From Paracoccaceae bacterium (GTDB lineage: Bacteria > Pseudomonadota > Alphaproteobacteria > Rhodobacterales > Rhodobacteraceae), in NCBI GenBank assembly GCA_006226775.1, contig SBGD01000067.1, positions 1-32,243 on the forward strand: DNA of 32,243 nt. The letters run 5' to 3'. Below the pieces are notes generated by a model, which saw nothing but the letters and a program-made list of their open reading frames with translations, made no database searches and was not told the origin of the DNA. Each line of letters starts with the position of its first letter. The stretch's first letter is position 1. The position numbers and the translations under genes are program-made. Of this stretch, positions 11,646 to 19,233 are shown in pieces.

Positions 11646-12092
11646 TCAGGCGGAAACTGCCTGGGCCTGGTGCGCGGCTTCTGCCGTGGCCTCGATCGCC
11701 AGCAGGATCGAGGCATGGCGGTTCTTGTAATCCCGCGCCGGTTCCAGCACCTCGTAGCCGTCAAAGGGCGCGGAGGGCACCGGGCCGCCGTCTTTCAGCA
11801 TGGCGCGCAGTTCCGCCGCCGCCCGGTCCAGTTCCTCCGCGCTCCGCCCGATCACCACCGCGCCCAGGACCGAGGCCGCGGATTGGCCCAGCGCACAGGC
11901 CTTCACGTCCTGGCCGAACTCGGCGACCTTGCCTTCCTTCATGGTCACATCGACCGTCACGGTCGATCCGCAAAGCGGCGAGCGTTTCTTTACCGTCGCC
12001 CCGGGCGCCGCCAGCCGTTCGCTGTGCGGAATATCGGCGGCCAGCGCCAGAATGCGCGAGGAATAGAGCTTGATCAGATCGGTTTCGGCCAT
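11646..12092 (-). CDS. Iron-sulfur cluster scaffold-like protein (IscU/SufU/NifU-N family)
   Basis: The 148-residue product aligns by motif to the IscU/SufU/NifU N-terminal scaffold fold. Cys41 in SPLCGS and Cys66 in VKACALGQSAAS match the first two cluster ligands. The third ligand position, normally Cys in the RxxC or HC motif near residue 128, is Ser128 in NRHAS, though His126 is kept. The usual CGD aspartate is Ser43. Such scaffolds hold nascent [2Fe-2S] clusters or relay sulfur. With a missing ligand this one may be a regulatory or sulfur-transfer variant; I recall similar proteins next to hisI in other Rhodobacterales. It is divergent from hisI, with 71 bp between the starts. Confidence 0.85.
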   Translation of the reverse strand: MAETDLIKLYSSRILALAADIPHSERLAAPGATVKKRSPLCGSTVTVDVTMKEGKVAEFGQDVKACALGQSAASVLGAVVIGRSAEELDRAAAELRAMLKDGGPVPSAPFDGYEVLEPARDYKNRHASILLAIEATAEAAHQAQAVSA

Positions 12093-12163
12093 CGGTGGCT
12101 TTCTCTTTGGCTGTGCGTTTCATAGATAGGCTGGCAGACCCACAAGCAAAAGGTTTTTCGCCC

Positions 12164-12523
12164 ATGTCCTTCGATCCTGCGACTTTGGTCTATAACGCCG
12201 ACGGGCTCATCCCTGCCATAGCCCAGGATGCCACCAGCGGGGAAGTGCTGATGATGGCCTGGATGAACCAGGAGGCCGTGGCGCGCACGCTGGCCACCGC
12301 CCGGGTGACCTATTGGTCGCGCTCGCGGCAGAGATTCTGGGTCAAGGGGGAAAGCTCGGGCAATGTGCAGGAGCTGGTGGAATTCCTGTTCGATTGCGAC
12401 CGCGATTGCATCCTGGTGCGGGTCAACCAGACCGGTCCGGCCTGTCACACCAACCGAAGAACCTGTTTTTTCACCGCCGTGCGCAGCGGGGCCGAGGTTG
12501 AGCTGATGCAGCCGGAAAGCTGA
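12164..12523 (+). CDS. hisI: Phosphoribosyl-AMP cyclohydrolase
   Basis: HisI opens the purine ring of phosphoribosyl-AMP, the third step of histidine synthesis. The 119-residue product is the monofunctional type without a HisE domain. It keeps the metal sites: Asp77, Asp79 and Asp81 with Cys78 and Cys82 in FDCDRDC, then Cys94 in GPACHT and Cys101 in RRTCF. The ATG of MSFDPATL is chosen because the family starts there; an upstream in-frame extension has no ribosome-binding support. It stands away from other his genes and converges on gluQ, with 2 bp between the stops. Confidence 0.96.
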   Translation: MSFDPATLVYNADGLIPAIAQDATSGEVLMMAWMNQEAVARTLATARVTYWSRSRQRFWVKGESSGNVQELVEFLFDCDRDCILVRVNQTGPACHTNRRTCFFTAVRSGAEVELMQPES

Positions 12524-12525
12524 TT

Positions 12526-13392
12526 TCAGAGCGCGGTTGCGCCGGGTGGCAGGCCCACCATGGCGCGGATCTCGGCGGGTGTCTTGCCGTCCTCGCGGTA
12601 GGTGGCAATGGCGCGGGCGTCGTCGCGCTTGGCGAGGCGTTTGCCAGCCTCGTCGCGGATCAGGCGGTGGTGGTGATAGACCGGGGTCGGCAGATCGAGC
12701 AGCCTCTGCAGGACGGCATGGATTTGCGTGGCGTCAAACAGGTCTTGGCCGCGCACGACGTCGGTGATGCCCTGATCGGCATCGTCCACCACGATGGAGA
12801 GGTGATAGGACGCGGCCATGTCGCGGCGGCTGACCACGATGTCGCCGACCGCGCCGATCATCCCGGCGGCGGTCACGGGATATGTGCCGGGATCATGGAG
12901 GGTTTCGGTAAATTGCGTGGTTCCAATGGCTTGCGTGGCCATCTTCATGTCAATCCGCAGGGCGCAATCCTCCGGCAGGGGGCCGGTGCGGCGGGCCGGG
13001 CGGCAGGTGCCGGGATAGATGATGCCGTCGGGGCCAAGCAGCGGCGCGCCCTCCTGCGGGGCGCTGGCCGCCGCCTGGATATCGCGGCGGGTGCAGGTGC
13101 AGGGATAGAGCAGCCCGCGTCTCCAGAGGACCTCCAGCGCGGCGCGGTAGCGGGGCGTGCGGGCGGATTGGCGCCAGACCGGGGCGGGCCAGGACAGGCC
13201 GAGCCACTGCAGGTCGTCGAGGATCTGTGCCTCCCACGCGGGGCGGGCGCGGCCCTGGTCGATGTCGTCGATGCGCAGGTGAAAGATGCCGCCCGCGGCC
13301 TGCGCTATGTCATGGGCCAGCATCGCGGAATAGGCATGGCCCAGGTGCAAGGGGCCGGTGGGCGACGGGGCGAACCGGGTGCGAAACGTCAT
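12526..13392 (-). CDS. gluQ: Glutamyl-Q tRNA(Asp) synthetase
   Basis: GluQ-RS attaches glutamate to the queuosine base at the wobble position of tRNA Asp. The 288-residue protein is a truncated class I glutamyl-tRNA synthetase without the anticodon-binding domain, as expected for the family. It has the HIGH-like motif PLHLGHA (residues 14-20), the RIDDID segment, zinc-binding cysteines in CTCTRRD and PGTCRP, and a KMSKS-like KRLAKRDDA. It lies 26 bp downstream of trmFO on the same strand, so two tRNA-modifying enzymes may be cotranscribed. Confidence 0.95.
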   Translation of the reverse strand: MTFRTRFAPSPTGPLHLGHAYSAMLAHDIAQAAGGIFHLRIDDIDQGRARPAWEAQILDDLQWLGLSWPAPVWRQSARTPRYRAALEVLWRRGLLYPCTCTRRDIQAAASAPQEGAPLLGPDGIIYPGTCRPARRTGPLPEDCALRIDMKMATQAIGTTQFTETLHDPGTYPVTAAGMIGAVGDIVVSRRDMAASYHLSIVVDDADQGITDVVRGQDLFDATQIHAVLQRLLDLPTPVYHHHRLIRDEAGKRLAKRDDARAIATYREDGKTPAEIRAMVGLPPGATAL

Positions 13393-13418
13393 GATTTCAG
13401 GGCGTTGCGATCACGTCT

Positions 13419-14792
13419 TCACGCAGCCTTGCGGGGTGCTGCCGACAGCCATTCGGTCCATGCGGACTTGGCGCGGTCGGTATAGGCCTTGTAGCGGTCC
13501 TTGCGGCCGCGACGGCCGCCCTTGAGCCCGTCGACCGGGCGGAACAGGCCGAAGTTGACGTTCATCGGCTGGAAGGTCCTGGCCTCGGCGCCGCCGGTGA
13601 TGTGGTGAATGAGCGCGCCCATGGCGCTGTCCTGCGGCACGGGTGCAAGCGGCTGGCCGAGGATCTCGGCGGCGGCCATGCGCCCGGCGAGAAGACCCAT
13701 GGCAGCACTTTCGACATAGCCTTCGACGCCGGTGATCTGACCGGCAAAGCGGATATTGGGCCGCGATTTCAGGCGCATCTGCGCGTCCAGCAGGGTGGGC
13801 GAATTGATGAAGGTATTGCGGTGGATACCGCCCAGACGGGCAAAGCGCGCCTGCTCGAGCCCCGGGATCATGCGCAGGACTTCTGTCTGCGCGCCGTATT
13901 TCATCTTGGTCTGGAAACCCACGATATTATAGAGCGTTCCCAAGGCGTTATCGCGGCGCAATTGCACCACAGCATGGGCCTTCACCTCCGGCTGATGCGG
14001 GTTGGTCAGGCCCACGGGCTTCATCGGGCCGTGACGCAGGGTCTCGCGGCCGCGTTCGGCCATGACCTCGATCGGCAGGCAGCCGTCGAAGTATTGGGTC
14101 GGGTTCGGGGAAGAGCCTGCTTCGCCCTCGTGGAACTCGGTCTTGTCGGCGGCCAGCAGCGCGTCGATGAAAGCCTCGTATTGCGCGCGGTCCATCGGGC
14201 AGTTGAGGTAGGCGCGTCGCTCGGCCTCGGTCTCGCCCTTATCATAGCGCGACTGCATCCAGGCCTTCGTCATGTCGATCGACTCGGCATAGACGATGGG
14301 GGCGATGGCGTCGAAAAAGGCCAGGGCGTCGGCGCCGGTCTCGGCCTGGATCGCCTGGCCCAATGCCGACGACGTCAGCGGGCCGGTGGCGAAAATCCAG
14401 TGGCCCTCGCGCGGCAGTTCGGTGATCTCGCCATATTCGACCCGCACGTTGGGCAGGGCCTTCAGCGCGGCGGTCACATCCTCGGCAAAGGGATCGCGGT
14501 CGACGGCCAGGGCGCCGCCGGCGGGCAGGCGGTGCTTGTCGGCGGTCGCCATGATCAAGCCCTCCGCGGCGCGCATTTCCCAATGCAGCAGGCCGACGGC
14601 GTTCTGTTCGTCGTCGTCCGAGCGGAAGGAATTGGAGCAGACCATCTCGGCCAGGTTCCCGGTGCGATGGGCAAAGGTGCCCACCTCGGGGCGCATTTCG
14701 TGGATCACCACCTCGACGCCCAGTTTCGCCGCCTGCCAGGCAGCCTCGGACCCGGCCATGCCGCCGCCGACGATATGCAATGTCTGTGTCAT
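13419..14792 (-). CDS. trmFO: Methylenetetrahydrofolate-tRNA (uracil-54-C5) methyltransferase TrmFO
   Basis: TrmFO makes ribothymidine at position 54 of tRNA using methylenetetrahydrofolate and FAD. The 457-residue product starts with the FAD-binding GGGMAGSEA motif (residues 9-17), has the catalytic Cys52 in [11 protein letters not shown], and carries the conserved [11 protein letters not shown] and [22 protein letters not shown] blocks (each partly quoted) of the GidA-like family. I start at the ATG giving [10 protein letters not shown]; four codons upstream another ATG is possible. It precedes gluQ by 26 bp on the same strand. Confidence 0.96.
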   Translation of the reverse strand: MTQTLHIVGGGMAGSEAAWQAAKLGVEVVIHEMRPEVGTFAHRTGNLAEMVCSNSFRSDDDEQNAVGLLHWEMRAAEGLIMATADKHRLPAGGALAVDRDPFAEDVTAALKALPNVRVEYGEITELPREGHWIFATGPLTSSALGQAIQAETGADALAFFDAIAPIVYAESIDMTKAWMQSRYDKGETEAERRAYLNCPMDRAQYEAFIDALLAADKTEFHEGEAGSSPNPTQYFDGCLPIEVMAERGRETLRHGPMKPVGLTNPHQPEVKAHAVVQLRRDNALGTLYNIVGFQTKMKYGAQTEVLRMIPGLEQARFARLGGIHRNTFINSPTLLDAQMRLKSRPNIRFAGQITGVEGYVESAAMGLLAGRMAAAEILGQPLAPVPQDSAMGALIHHITGGAEARTFQPMNVNFGLFRPVDGLKGGRRGRKDRYKAYTDRAKSAWTEWLSAAPRKAA

Positions 14793-14831
14793 GGCCGGTG
14801 ACATACGCCTTTTGCCCGCACTGTCAAAGGG

Positions 14832-15617
14832 TCACTGCTGCCATTCCGGCGGGCGTTTTTCGATGAAGGCGCTGATGCCCTCGGCGGTGTCGCGGTGCAG
14901 CATGTTCTCGACCATGACCTGGCCGGTATAGGCATAGGCCGCATCGAGGGTCATTTCCGCCTGGGCATGGAAGGCTTCCTTGCCGATGCGCACCGCAGCC
15001 CCCAGCTTGCCCGCCACCTGTTGGGCCAGCGCGGCGGTATCGGCCGCCAGCGCATCGGCGGGGACCACGCGGTTGACCAGGCCCAGGGTCTCGGCCTGGT
15101 CGGCCTCGATGAACTGGCCGGTGGTGAGCATCTCGAAGGCCTTCTTGCGGGGGATATTGCGGCTGAGCGCCACCATGGGGGTCGAGCAGAACAGCCCGAT
15201 ATTGACGCCATTGACCCCGAATCGCGTGCCTTCGGCGGCGACGGCCATGTCGCAACTGGCCACCATCTGGCAGCCGGCGGCGGTGGCGATGCCATGGACC
15301 TGGGCGATCACCGGCTGGGGCAGGCGGGTCAGGCCCATCATCACATCGGCGCAGCGGGTGAAGAGATCGGCGAAATAGGCGCGGCCCGCATCCTCGGCCT
15401 GGCGGCCCTGGGTCATCTGTTTCAGGTCGTGCCCGGCGCAAAAGGCCTTGCCCGCGCCCGAGATCACCACCGCGCGGATCGCCCGGTCCTCGCGCAGCGC
15501 GTCGATCTGGGCCTGCAGCGCGGCCAGCATCTCGTCCGAGAGCGCGTTCAGCCGCTCGGGCGCGTTCATCTGCAAATGCGCCACGGCGCCGGTGTCGCAA
15601 CGTTCCAAAATCGCCAT
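14832..15617 (-). CDS. Enoyl-CoA hydratase/isomerase family protein (ECHDC3-like)
   Basis: The 261-residue product is a crotonase-fold protein. Oxyanion-hole regions are visible at AFCAGHDL (residues 58-65) and GIATAAGCQ (109-117). The two glutamates that act in true enoyl-CoA hydratases are absent: Gln117 replaces the first, and the FGVNGVN segment (133-139) lacks the second. The ATAAGCQ and GLFCSTP motifs resemble the ECHDC3 subgroup, whose reaction is not settled. It should bind an acyl-CoA, but hydratase activity is doubtful. It is divergent from a thioesterase gene 56 bp away, a pairing that fits acyl-CoA metabolism. Confidence 0.88.
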   Translation of the reverse strand: MAILERCDTGAVAHLQMNAPERLNALSDEMLAALQAQIDALREDRAIRAVVISGAGKAFCAGHDLKQMTQGRQAEDAGRAYFADLFTRCADVMMGLTRLPQPVIAQVHGIATAAGCQMVASCDMAVAAEGTRFGVNGVNIGLFCSTPMVALSRNIPRKKAFEMLTTGQFIEADQAETLGLVNRVVPADALAADTAALAQQVAGKLGAAVRIGKEAFHAQAEMTLDAAYAYTGQVMVENMLHRDTAEGISAFIEKRPPEWQQ

Positions 15618-15673
15618 CTTGCCCTCCGTCCTGTCCCCCGGCAGCTTAGCGCTGCAAGGACCCGGAGGAAAGA

Positions 15674-16102
15674 ATGCCGATTGTCATGACTGCCGAAGAG
15701 ATGACCGATTTCCTGGGCGAGGTCTTTCCGCAGATCGAGGGGATGTTCTCGATCGACCGGCTGGAGGAGGAGCTTCTGGTGATGCGCCTGCACGCCGCCG
15801 AGCAGCATCTGCGCCCCGGCGGCACGGTCTCGGGCCCGGCGATGTTCGCGCTGGCGGATGTGGGGGCCTATGTGGCGACCATGGCGCGGATCGGGCGGCA
15901 GGCGCTGGCGGTGACGACCAATTGCTCGATCGACTTCATGCGCAAGCCCGCCGCCGGGGCGGATGTTCTGGGCGAGTTCCGCTTGCTGAAGCTGGGCCGG
16001 GCCCTGAGCGTGGTGGATTGCCTGCTTTATTCCGAAGGCCAGGCGGCGCCGGTGGCGCGGGCCAGCCTGACCTATTCGATCCCGCCGGCGCGCCAGGGCT
16101 GA
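15674..16102 (+). CDS. PaaI-family hotdog thioesterase
   Basis: The 142-residue product has a single hotdog domain: the helix segment GGTVSGPAMFALADVGAYVA (residues 49-68) and the strand TTNCSIDFMRKP (81-92), typical of PaaI-like acyl-CoA thioesterases that hydrolyse small or aromatic acyl-CoAs. GGAGGAAAGA directly before the ATG supports this start over an internal ATG at codon 6. It is divergent from the enoyl-CoA hydratase-like gene. Substrate unknown. Confidence 0.85.
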   Translation: MPIVMTAEEMTDFLGEVFPQIEGMFSIDRLEEELLVMRLHAAEQHLRPGGTVSGPAMFALADVGAYVATMARIGRQALAVTTNCSIDFMRKPAAGADVLGEFRLLKLGRALSVVDCLLYSEGQAAPVARASLTYSIPPARQG

Positions 16103-16160
16103 GGGCGCGCTTTTGTCGCGGCCCGGATCTGCGTCACGGGGCGATTTCGGCGGCCAGGAG

Positions 16161-16181
16161 GTCCCGGATCAGGTCCGGGAC
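16161..16181. repeat. Short inverted repeat, GTCCCGGA-N5-TCCGGGAC
   Basis: An 8-bp perfect inverted repeat with a 5-nt loop lies between the thioesterase gene and the DUF1127 terminator. It may end the thioesterase transcript, but no T-tract follows. A related CCCGGG-type hairpin occurs near 22.8 kb. Confidence 0.45.
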
Positions 16182-16206
16182 GGGGGCGGCGCGTGACCGG
16201 CGGACG

Positions 16207-16236
16207 AAAAAAGGCCCGAGGGCGAAGCCCCGGGCC
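16207..16236 (-). terminator. Intrinsic terminator of the DUF1127 gene
   Basis: On the minus strand a stem of about 10 bp (GGCCCG and GGGC halves with one bulged base, GAA/TTC loop) is followed by six T residues. It lies about 50 bp after the DUF1127 stop codon, so that gene is a separate short transcript. Confidence 0.88.
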
Positions 16237-16284
16237 AGGCAAGAGGTCTGACAGGGACCAGGGATCGGAAAGAGCGACGGGCGC

Positions 16285-16515
16285 TCACCCCTGCCAGAAC
16301 GGGCGAGTGGCCTCTTTTCTGGCCAGATCGCGCGTCACACCGATGTCATCAAGAAGATAATCATCGAGATATTTCAACTGGTTGCGCGTGCGCAGATTGA
16401 CCTCCCACCGGGCAAGGGCCGCCACCAGTTTCTGCGCCACCGATGCGATCGGGGAGAGCGGGCGGCCATCGGAGAAGCCGTATGCCTGCGCGGGGGTCTG
16501 ATGGGAATGTGCCAT
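16285..16515 (-). CDS. Small DUF1127 (YjiS-like) protein
   Basis: The 76-residue product ends in a DUF1127 domain (about residues 33-74: ARWEVNLRTRNQLKYL, then LDDIGVTRDLARKEATRPFW). Small DUF1127 proteins in alphaproteobacteria are linked to RNA turnover, phosphate or stress responses, but the role of this one is unknown. The start is backed by AAGGA 6 nt upstream. It has its own terminator and is divergent from a MocR regulator, with a perfect palindrome 17-34 bp before its start codon. That layout suggests it is a direct target of the regulator. Confidence 0.9.
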   Translation of the reverse strand: MAHSHQTPAQAYGFSDGRPLSPIASVAQKLVAALARWEVNLRTRNQLKYLDDYLLDDIGVTRDLARKEATRPFWQG

Positions 16516-16531
16516 GGGAGGTCCTTTCATA

Positions 16532-16549
16532 TATTGTGTTGACACAATA
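16532..16549. promoter_or_regulatory. Palindromic operator TATTGTGT-TG-ACACAATA
   Basis: A perfect 8-2-8 palindrome sits between the divergent DUF1127 and MocR genes. It covers the TTGACA -35 hexamer of the mocR promoter and ends 17 bp before the DUF1127 start. A second, looser inverted repeat ATTGT-N7-ACAAT lies at about 16605-16621, near the MocR start. It is probably the binding site of the MocR protein; this is inference. Confidence 0.65.
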
Positions 16550-16568
16550 CGGCGCTGGGCCGTAGAAA
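16539..16568 (+). promoter_or_regulatory. Sigma-70-type promoter of the MocR gene
   Basis: A consensus TTGACA -35 (16539-16544), 18 nt and TAGAAA (16563-16568, 4 of 6 matches) would start transcription near 16575. The -35 lies inside the palindromic operator, which suits autoregulation. Confidence 0.55.
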
Positions 16569-16611
16569 CTTGATACAATGTCTTGTTCAAATGGTCCATG
16601 GAATAATTGTG

Positions 16612-18009
16612 ATGGGTACAATTCCGCTTGGTGATATGTCGGCCTTTGACGGGCCGAAATACCGTGCCGTGGCTGAGATGATCCGCGCCGCGATCTCGCG
16701 CGGCCAGATCACCGAGGGCGAGCGGCTTCCGCCCGTGCGTGACCTGGCCTGGGACCTGAAGATCACCCCGGGCACCGTGGCGCGGGCCTATTCGCTTTTG
16801 ACCGACGAGGGGCTGCTGGAGGCCGAGGTGGGGCGGGGCACATTCGTGGCGCCCCAGGGCGGCGCGGCCGGGCTCGATCCGCAATGGTTGATACAGAACC
16901 CGCCACGCGATTCCGGGATTGTATCGCTTTTCAGCCCGCGCCTGCCGGACGTGGGGCAGGTGGATGCCATCCGCCGCGCCCTGCGCGAAGTGGCCGACCG
17001 GCCGGGGACCGATCTCTTGAACTACCCTTCCGCCACCGCCTCGGAGCCGGTGCGTCAGGCGGCGGCGCGCTGGCTTTCGGCGGCGCAGGTCGGGCCGGTG
17101 GACCCGGATCGGCTGGTCTTTACCCATGGCGGGCAGAACGCGATCTCGCTGGTCATGCAATGCGTGCTTCGGGGGCGGCGGCCGGTGATCCTGGTCGAGG
17201 ACCTCTCCTATCCCGGCTTTCGCCGCGCCGCCGAATTGTTGCGCGCCGAGGTGGTGCCGGTGCCGATGGACGACAAGGGCGTCATCCCGCAACAGCTCGA
17301 CCGGCTCGCCCGCGCCCATTCCGCGCAATTGTTCTGCACCTCGCCGGAGGTGCAGAGCCCGACCTGCGTGCATACCCCGCTGGAGCGGCGCAAGGCGGTG
17401 GCCGAGGTCGCCCGGGCGCAGGGCTTCAGCATCCTCGAGGACGATTGCTACCGGCTTGCCGAGGCGCGGGTGCCGGGCTACCGGATGCTGCTGCCCGACC
17501 AGGCCTGGTACATCGCCTCGATCTCCAAGATCCTGACGCCGGCGCTGCGCATCGGCTTTGCCATCGCGCCGCGCAACAGCGACACGGAATTGCGCCGGGC
17601 GGTCGAATTCGGCTACTTCGGCCTCTCCACGCCGCTGGCCGAGATGATCGGCGTGCTGCTGGGCGACGACGCCATCACCCGGCTGGCCGCCGAGATCCGC
17701 GCCGAGGTGGGCCGCTACATCCGCGCGGCGGTGAATGCCCTGGGCAGCTATGACCTGACCTGGCACGAGGACGTGCCCTTCTTCTGGCTGCGCCTGCCCC
17801 AGGGCTGGCGGGTCTCGGCCTTCTGCCAGGCCGCCGAGGCCCGCGGGCTCAAGATCCGCAGCGCCGAGGACTTTGCCATGCGCGAGGCCCGCGTGCCCCA
17901 TGCGGTGCGCATCGCGGTCAATGCCCATGTCACGCTGGCCTCATTCGAGGGCGCGATGCTGCGCCTGCGCGACCTGCTGGACAATCCGCCGGAGAATATC
18001 GGTGTCTGA
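16612..18009 (+). CDS. MocR-type PLP-dependent transcription regulator (GntR family)
   Basis: The product (465 residues from this start) joins an N-terminal GntR winged helix (ERLPPVRDLAWDLKITPGTVARAY) to a class I aminotransferase-like domain. The PLP-binding lysine is Lys306 in SISKILTPALRIGF, and the NYPSATASEP-type substrate loop and the FTHGGQNAISLV segment are present. MocR regulators sense an amine or aldehyde ligand through PLP; this effector is unknown. ATG 16612 is chosen for position relative to the promoter and a GGA upstream; ATGs at 16591 and 16636 are possible. It is divergent from a DUF1127 gene and probably regulates it and itself through the shared palindrome. Confidence 0.88.
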   Translation: MGTIPLGDMSAFDGPKYRAVAEMIRAAISRGQITEGERLPPVRDLAWDLKITPGTVARAYSLLTDEGLLEAEVGRGTFVAPQGGAAGLDPQWLIQNPPRDSGIVSLFSPRLPDVGQVDAIRRALREVADRPGTDLLNYPSATASEPVRQAAARWLSAAQVGPVDPDRLVFTHGGQNAISLVMQCVLRGRRPVILVEDLSYPGFRRAAELLRAEVVPVPMDDKGVIPQQLDRLARAHSAQLFCTSPEVQSPTCVHTPLERRKAVAEVARAQGFSILEDDCYRLAEARVPGYRMLLPDQAWYIASISKILTPALRIGFAIAPRNSDTELRRAVEFGYFGLSTPLAEMIGVLLGDDAITRLAAEIRAEVGRYIRAAVNALGSYDLTWHEDVPFFWLRLPQGWRVSAFCQAAEARGLKIRSAEDFAMREARVPHAVRIAVNAHVTLASFEGAMLRLRDLLDNPPENIGV

Positions 18010-18019
18010 TTGGGGGTAT

Positions 18020-18039
18020 ATTGATACCTATTTATCAAG
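18020..18039. repeat. Inverted repeat after the MocR gene, TTGATA-N6-TATCAA
   Basis: A 6-6-6 AT-rich inverted repeat follows the MocR stop codon within about 15 bp. It could end transcription weakly or be an extra binding site. No T-tract is present. Confidence 0.35.
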
Positions 18040-18076
18040 TATTTGAAAATGCTGGATTAATTCGCGCCAGCCCGTC

Positions 18077-18104
18077 TTGACTGTGCACCCGCAACCTTTA
18101 TAAC
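18077..18104 (+). promoter_or_regulatory. Strong promoter of the rplM-rpsI operon
   Basis: TTGACT (18077-18082), 16 nt and TATAAC (18099-18104) are each 5 of 6 matches to consensus. Transcription would start near 18111, giving a leader of about 60 nt before rplM. I see no recognised ribosomal-protein leader structure. Confidence 0.75.
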
Positions 18105-18171
18105 CCGGCCATCGAATTTGGTGGCTGGGGCCGTCCCACGCCCGAACTTCAGACCCAAGGGTAAACCCGAT

Positions 18172-18636
18172 ATGAAAACCTTCTCTGCGACCCCGGCAGA
18201 CATCGAGAAGAAATGGATCGTGATCGACGCCGAAGGCGTGGTCCTGGGCCGTCTCGCCTCGATCGTCGCCACCCGCCTGCGCGGCAAGCACAAGCCCAGC
18301 TTCACGCCCCACATGGATTGCGGTGACAATGTCATCATCGTCAATGCCGACAAGATCCAGCTGACCGGCAAGAAGCGCGAAGAAAACCACTACTGGCACA
18401 CCGGCCATCCCGGCGGCATCAAGTCGCGCACCAAGGCGCAGATCCTCGAAGGCGCCCACCCCGAGCGGGTGGTGACCCTGGCGGTCAAGCGCATGTTGCC
18501 GGGCAACCGCCTGGCGAAGAAGCAGATGACCAACCTGCGCGTCTACGCCGGCACCGAGCATCCGCACGAGGCGCAAAGCCCCGAAGTGCTCGACGTCAAG
18601 AACATGAACTCGAAAAACACCCGGGTGGCGAAATAA
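18172..18636 (+). CDS. rplM: 50S ribosomal protein L13
   Basis: L13 is an early-assembling large-subunit protein binding 23S rRNA. The 154-residue product shows the family signatures [18 protein letters not shown] near residues 13-30 and the conserved [17 protein letters not shown] block near 105-121. An in-frame upstream extension exists, but the MKTFSATP start matches the family. Its TAA stop shares one base with the rpsI ATG (TAATG), which couples translation of the two proteins. Confidence 0.97.
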   Translation: MKTFSATPADIEKKWIVIDAEGVVLGRLASIVATRLRGKHKPSFTPHMDCGDNVIIVNADKIQLTGKKREENHYWHTGHPGGIKSRTKAQILEGAHPERVVTLAVKRMLPGNRLAKKQMTNLRVYAGTEHPHEAQSPEVLDVKNMNSKNTRVAK

Positions 18637-19121
18637 TGGCTGAGCAAGTGAATTCTCTCGAAGACCTGAACGCCGTCACCGGCGGTGTCGAGGCTGTCGA
18701 GGTCGAAACCCCGCGCGAACCCGTCCGCGACGCGCTGGGCCGCGCCTATGCCACCGGCAAGCGCAAGGACGCGGTCGCCCGCGTCTGGATCAAGCCGGGC
18801 TCCGGCAAGGTCACCGTCAACGGCAAGGACCTGAACACCTATTTCGCCCGTCCGGTGCTGCAGATGATCCTGCGCCAGGCGTTTTCCGTGGCCGGTGTCG
18901 AGGACCAGTTCGACGTGATGGCGACGGTCAAGGGCGGCGGCCTTTCGGGCCAGGCCGGTGCGGTCAAGCACGGCATCTCGAAAGCGCTGCAACTCTACGA
19001 TCCGTCGCTGCGCTCGGCCCTGAAAGCCGCCGGTTTCCTGACCCGCGACAGCCGCGTGGTGGAACGCAAGAAGTTCGGCCGCGCCAAGGCCCGCAAGAGC
19101 TTCCAGTTCTCCAAGCGCTGA
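18636..19121 (+). CDS. rpsI: 30S ribosomal protein S9
   Basis: S9 sits in the small-subunit head, where its C-terminal tail reaches the P-site tRNA. The 161-residue product carries an acidic N-terminal extension typical of alphaproteobacteria, the [14 protein letters not shown] motif near residues 45-58, a [17 protein letters not shown] segment and the basic tail ending FQFSKR. It overlaps rplM by one base and is followed by a strong terminator. Confidence 0.97.
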   Translation: MAEQVNSLEDLNAVTGGVEAVEVETPREPVRDALGRAYATGKRKDAVARVWIKPGSGKVTVNGKDLNTYFARPVLQMILRQAFSVAGVEDQFDVMATVKGGGLSGQAGAVKHGISKALQLYDPSLRSALKAAGFLTRDSRVVERKKFGRAKARKSFQFSKR

Positions 19122-19144
19122 GCACGACATATCTTCCTGCCAAG

Positions 19145-19171
19145 GGCCGCCCCTCACCGGGCGGCCTTTTT
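19145..19171 (+). terminator. Intrinsic terminator of rplM-rpsI
   Basis: GGCCGCCC, six-base loop and GGGCGGCC form an 8-bp perfect stem followed by five T residues, 24 bp after the rpsI stop codon. Confidence 0.93.
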
Positions 19172-19233
19172 CGTGGCCGGCCTGCGCCGCGAGGAATGCC
19201 CGTCAGGGCTTGACGAGCGGGCCGTGAAGGTCG

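Noticed and set aside
16516-17928. Minus-strand extension of the DUF1127 frame to 547 residues
   Set aside because: Only the last 76 residues form a real protein with its own start and terminator; the rest is antisense to the MocR gene.
18105-18171. Ribosomal-protein autoregulatory leader before rplM
   Set aside because: Short leader without a recognisable structure known for L13 in this group.
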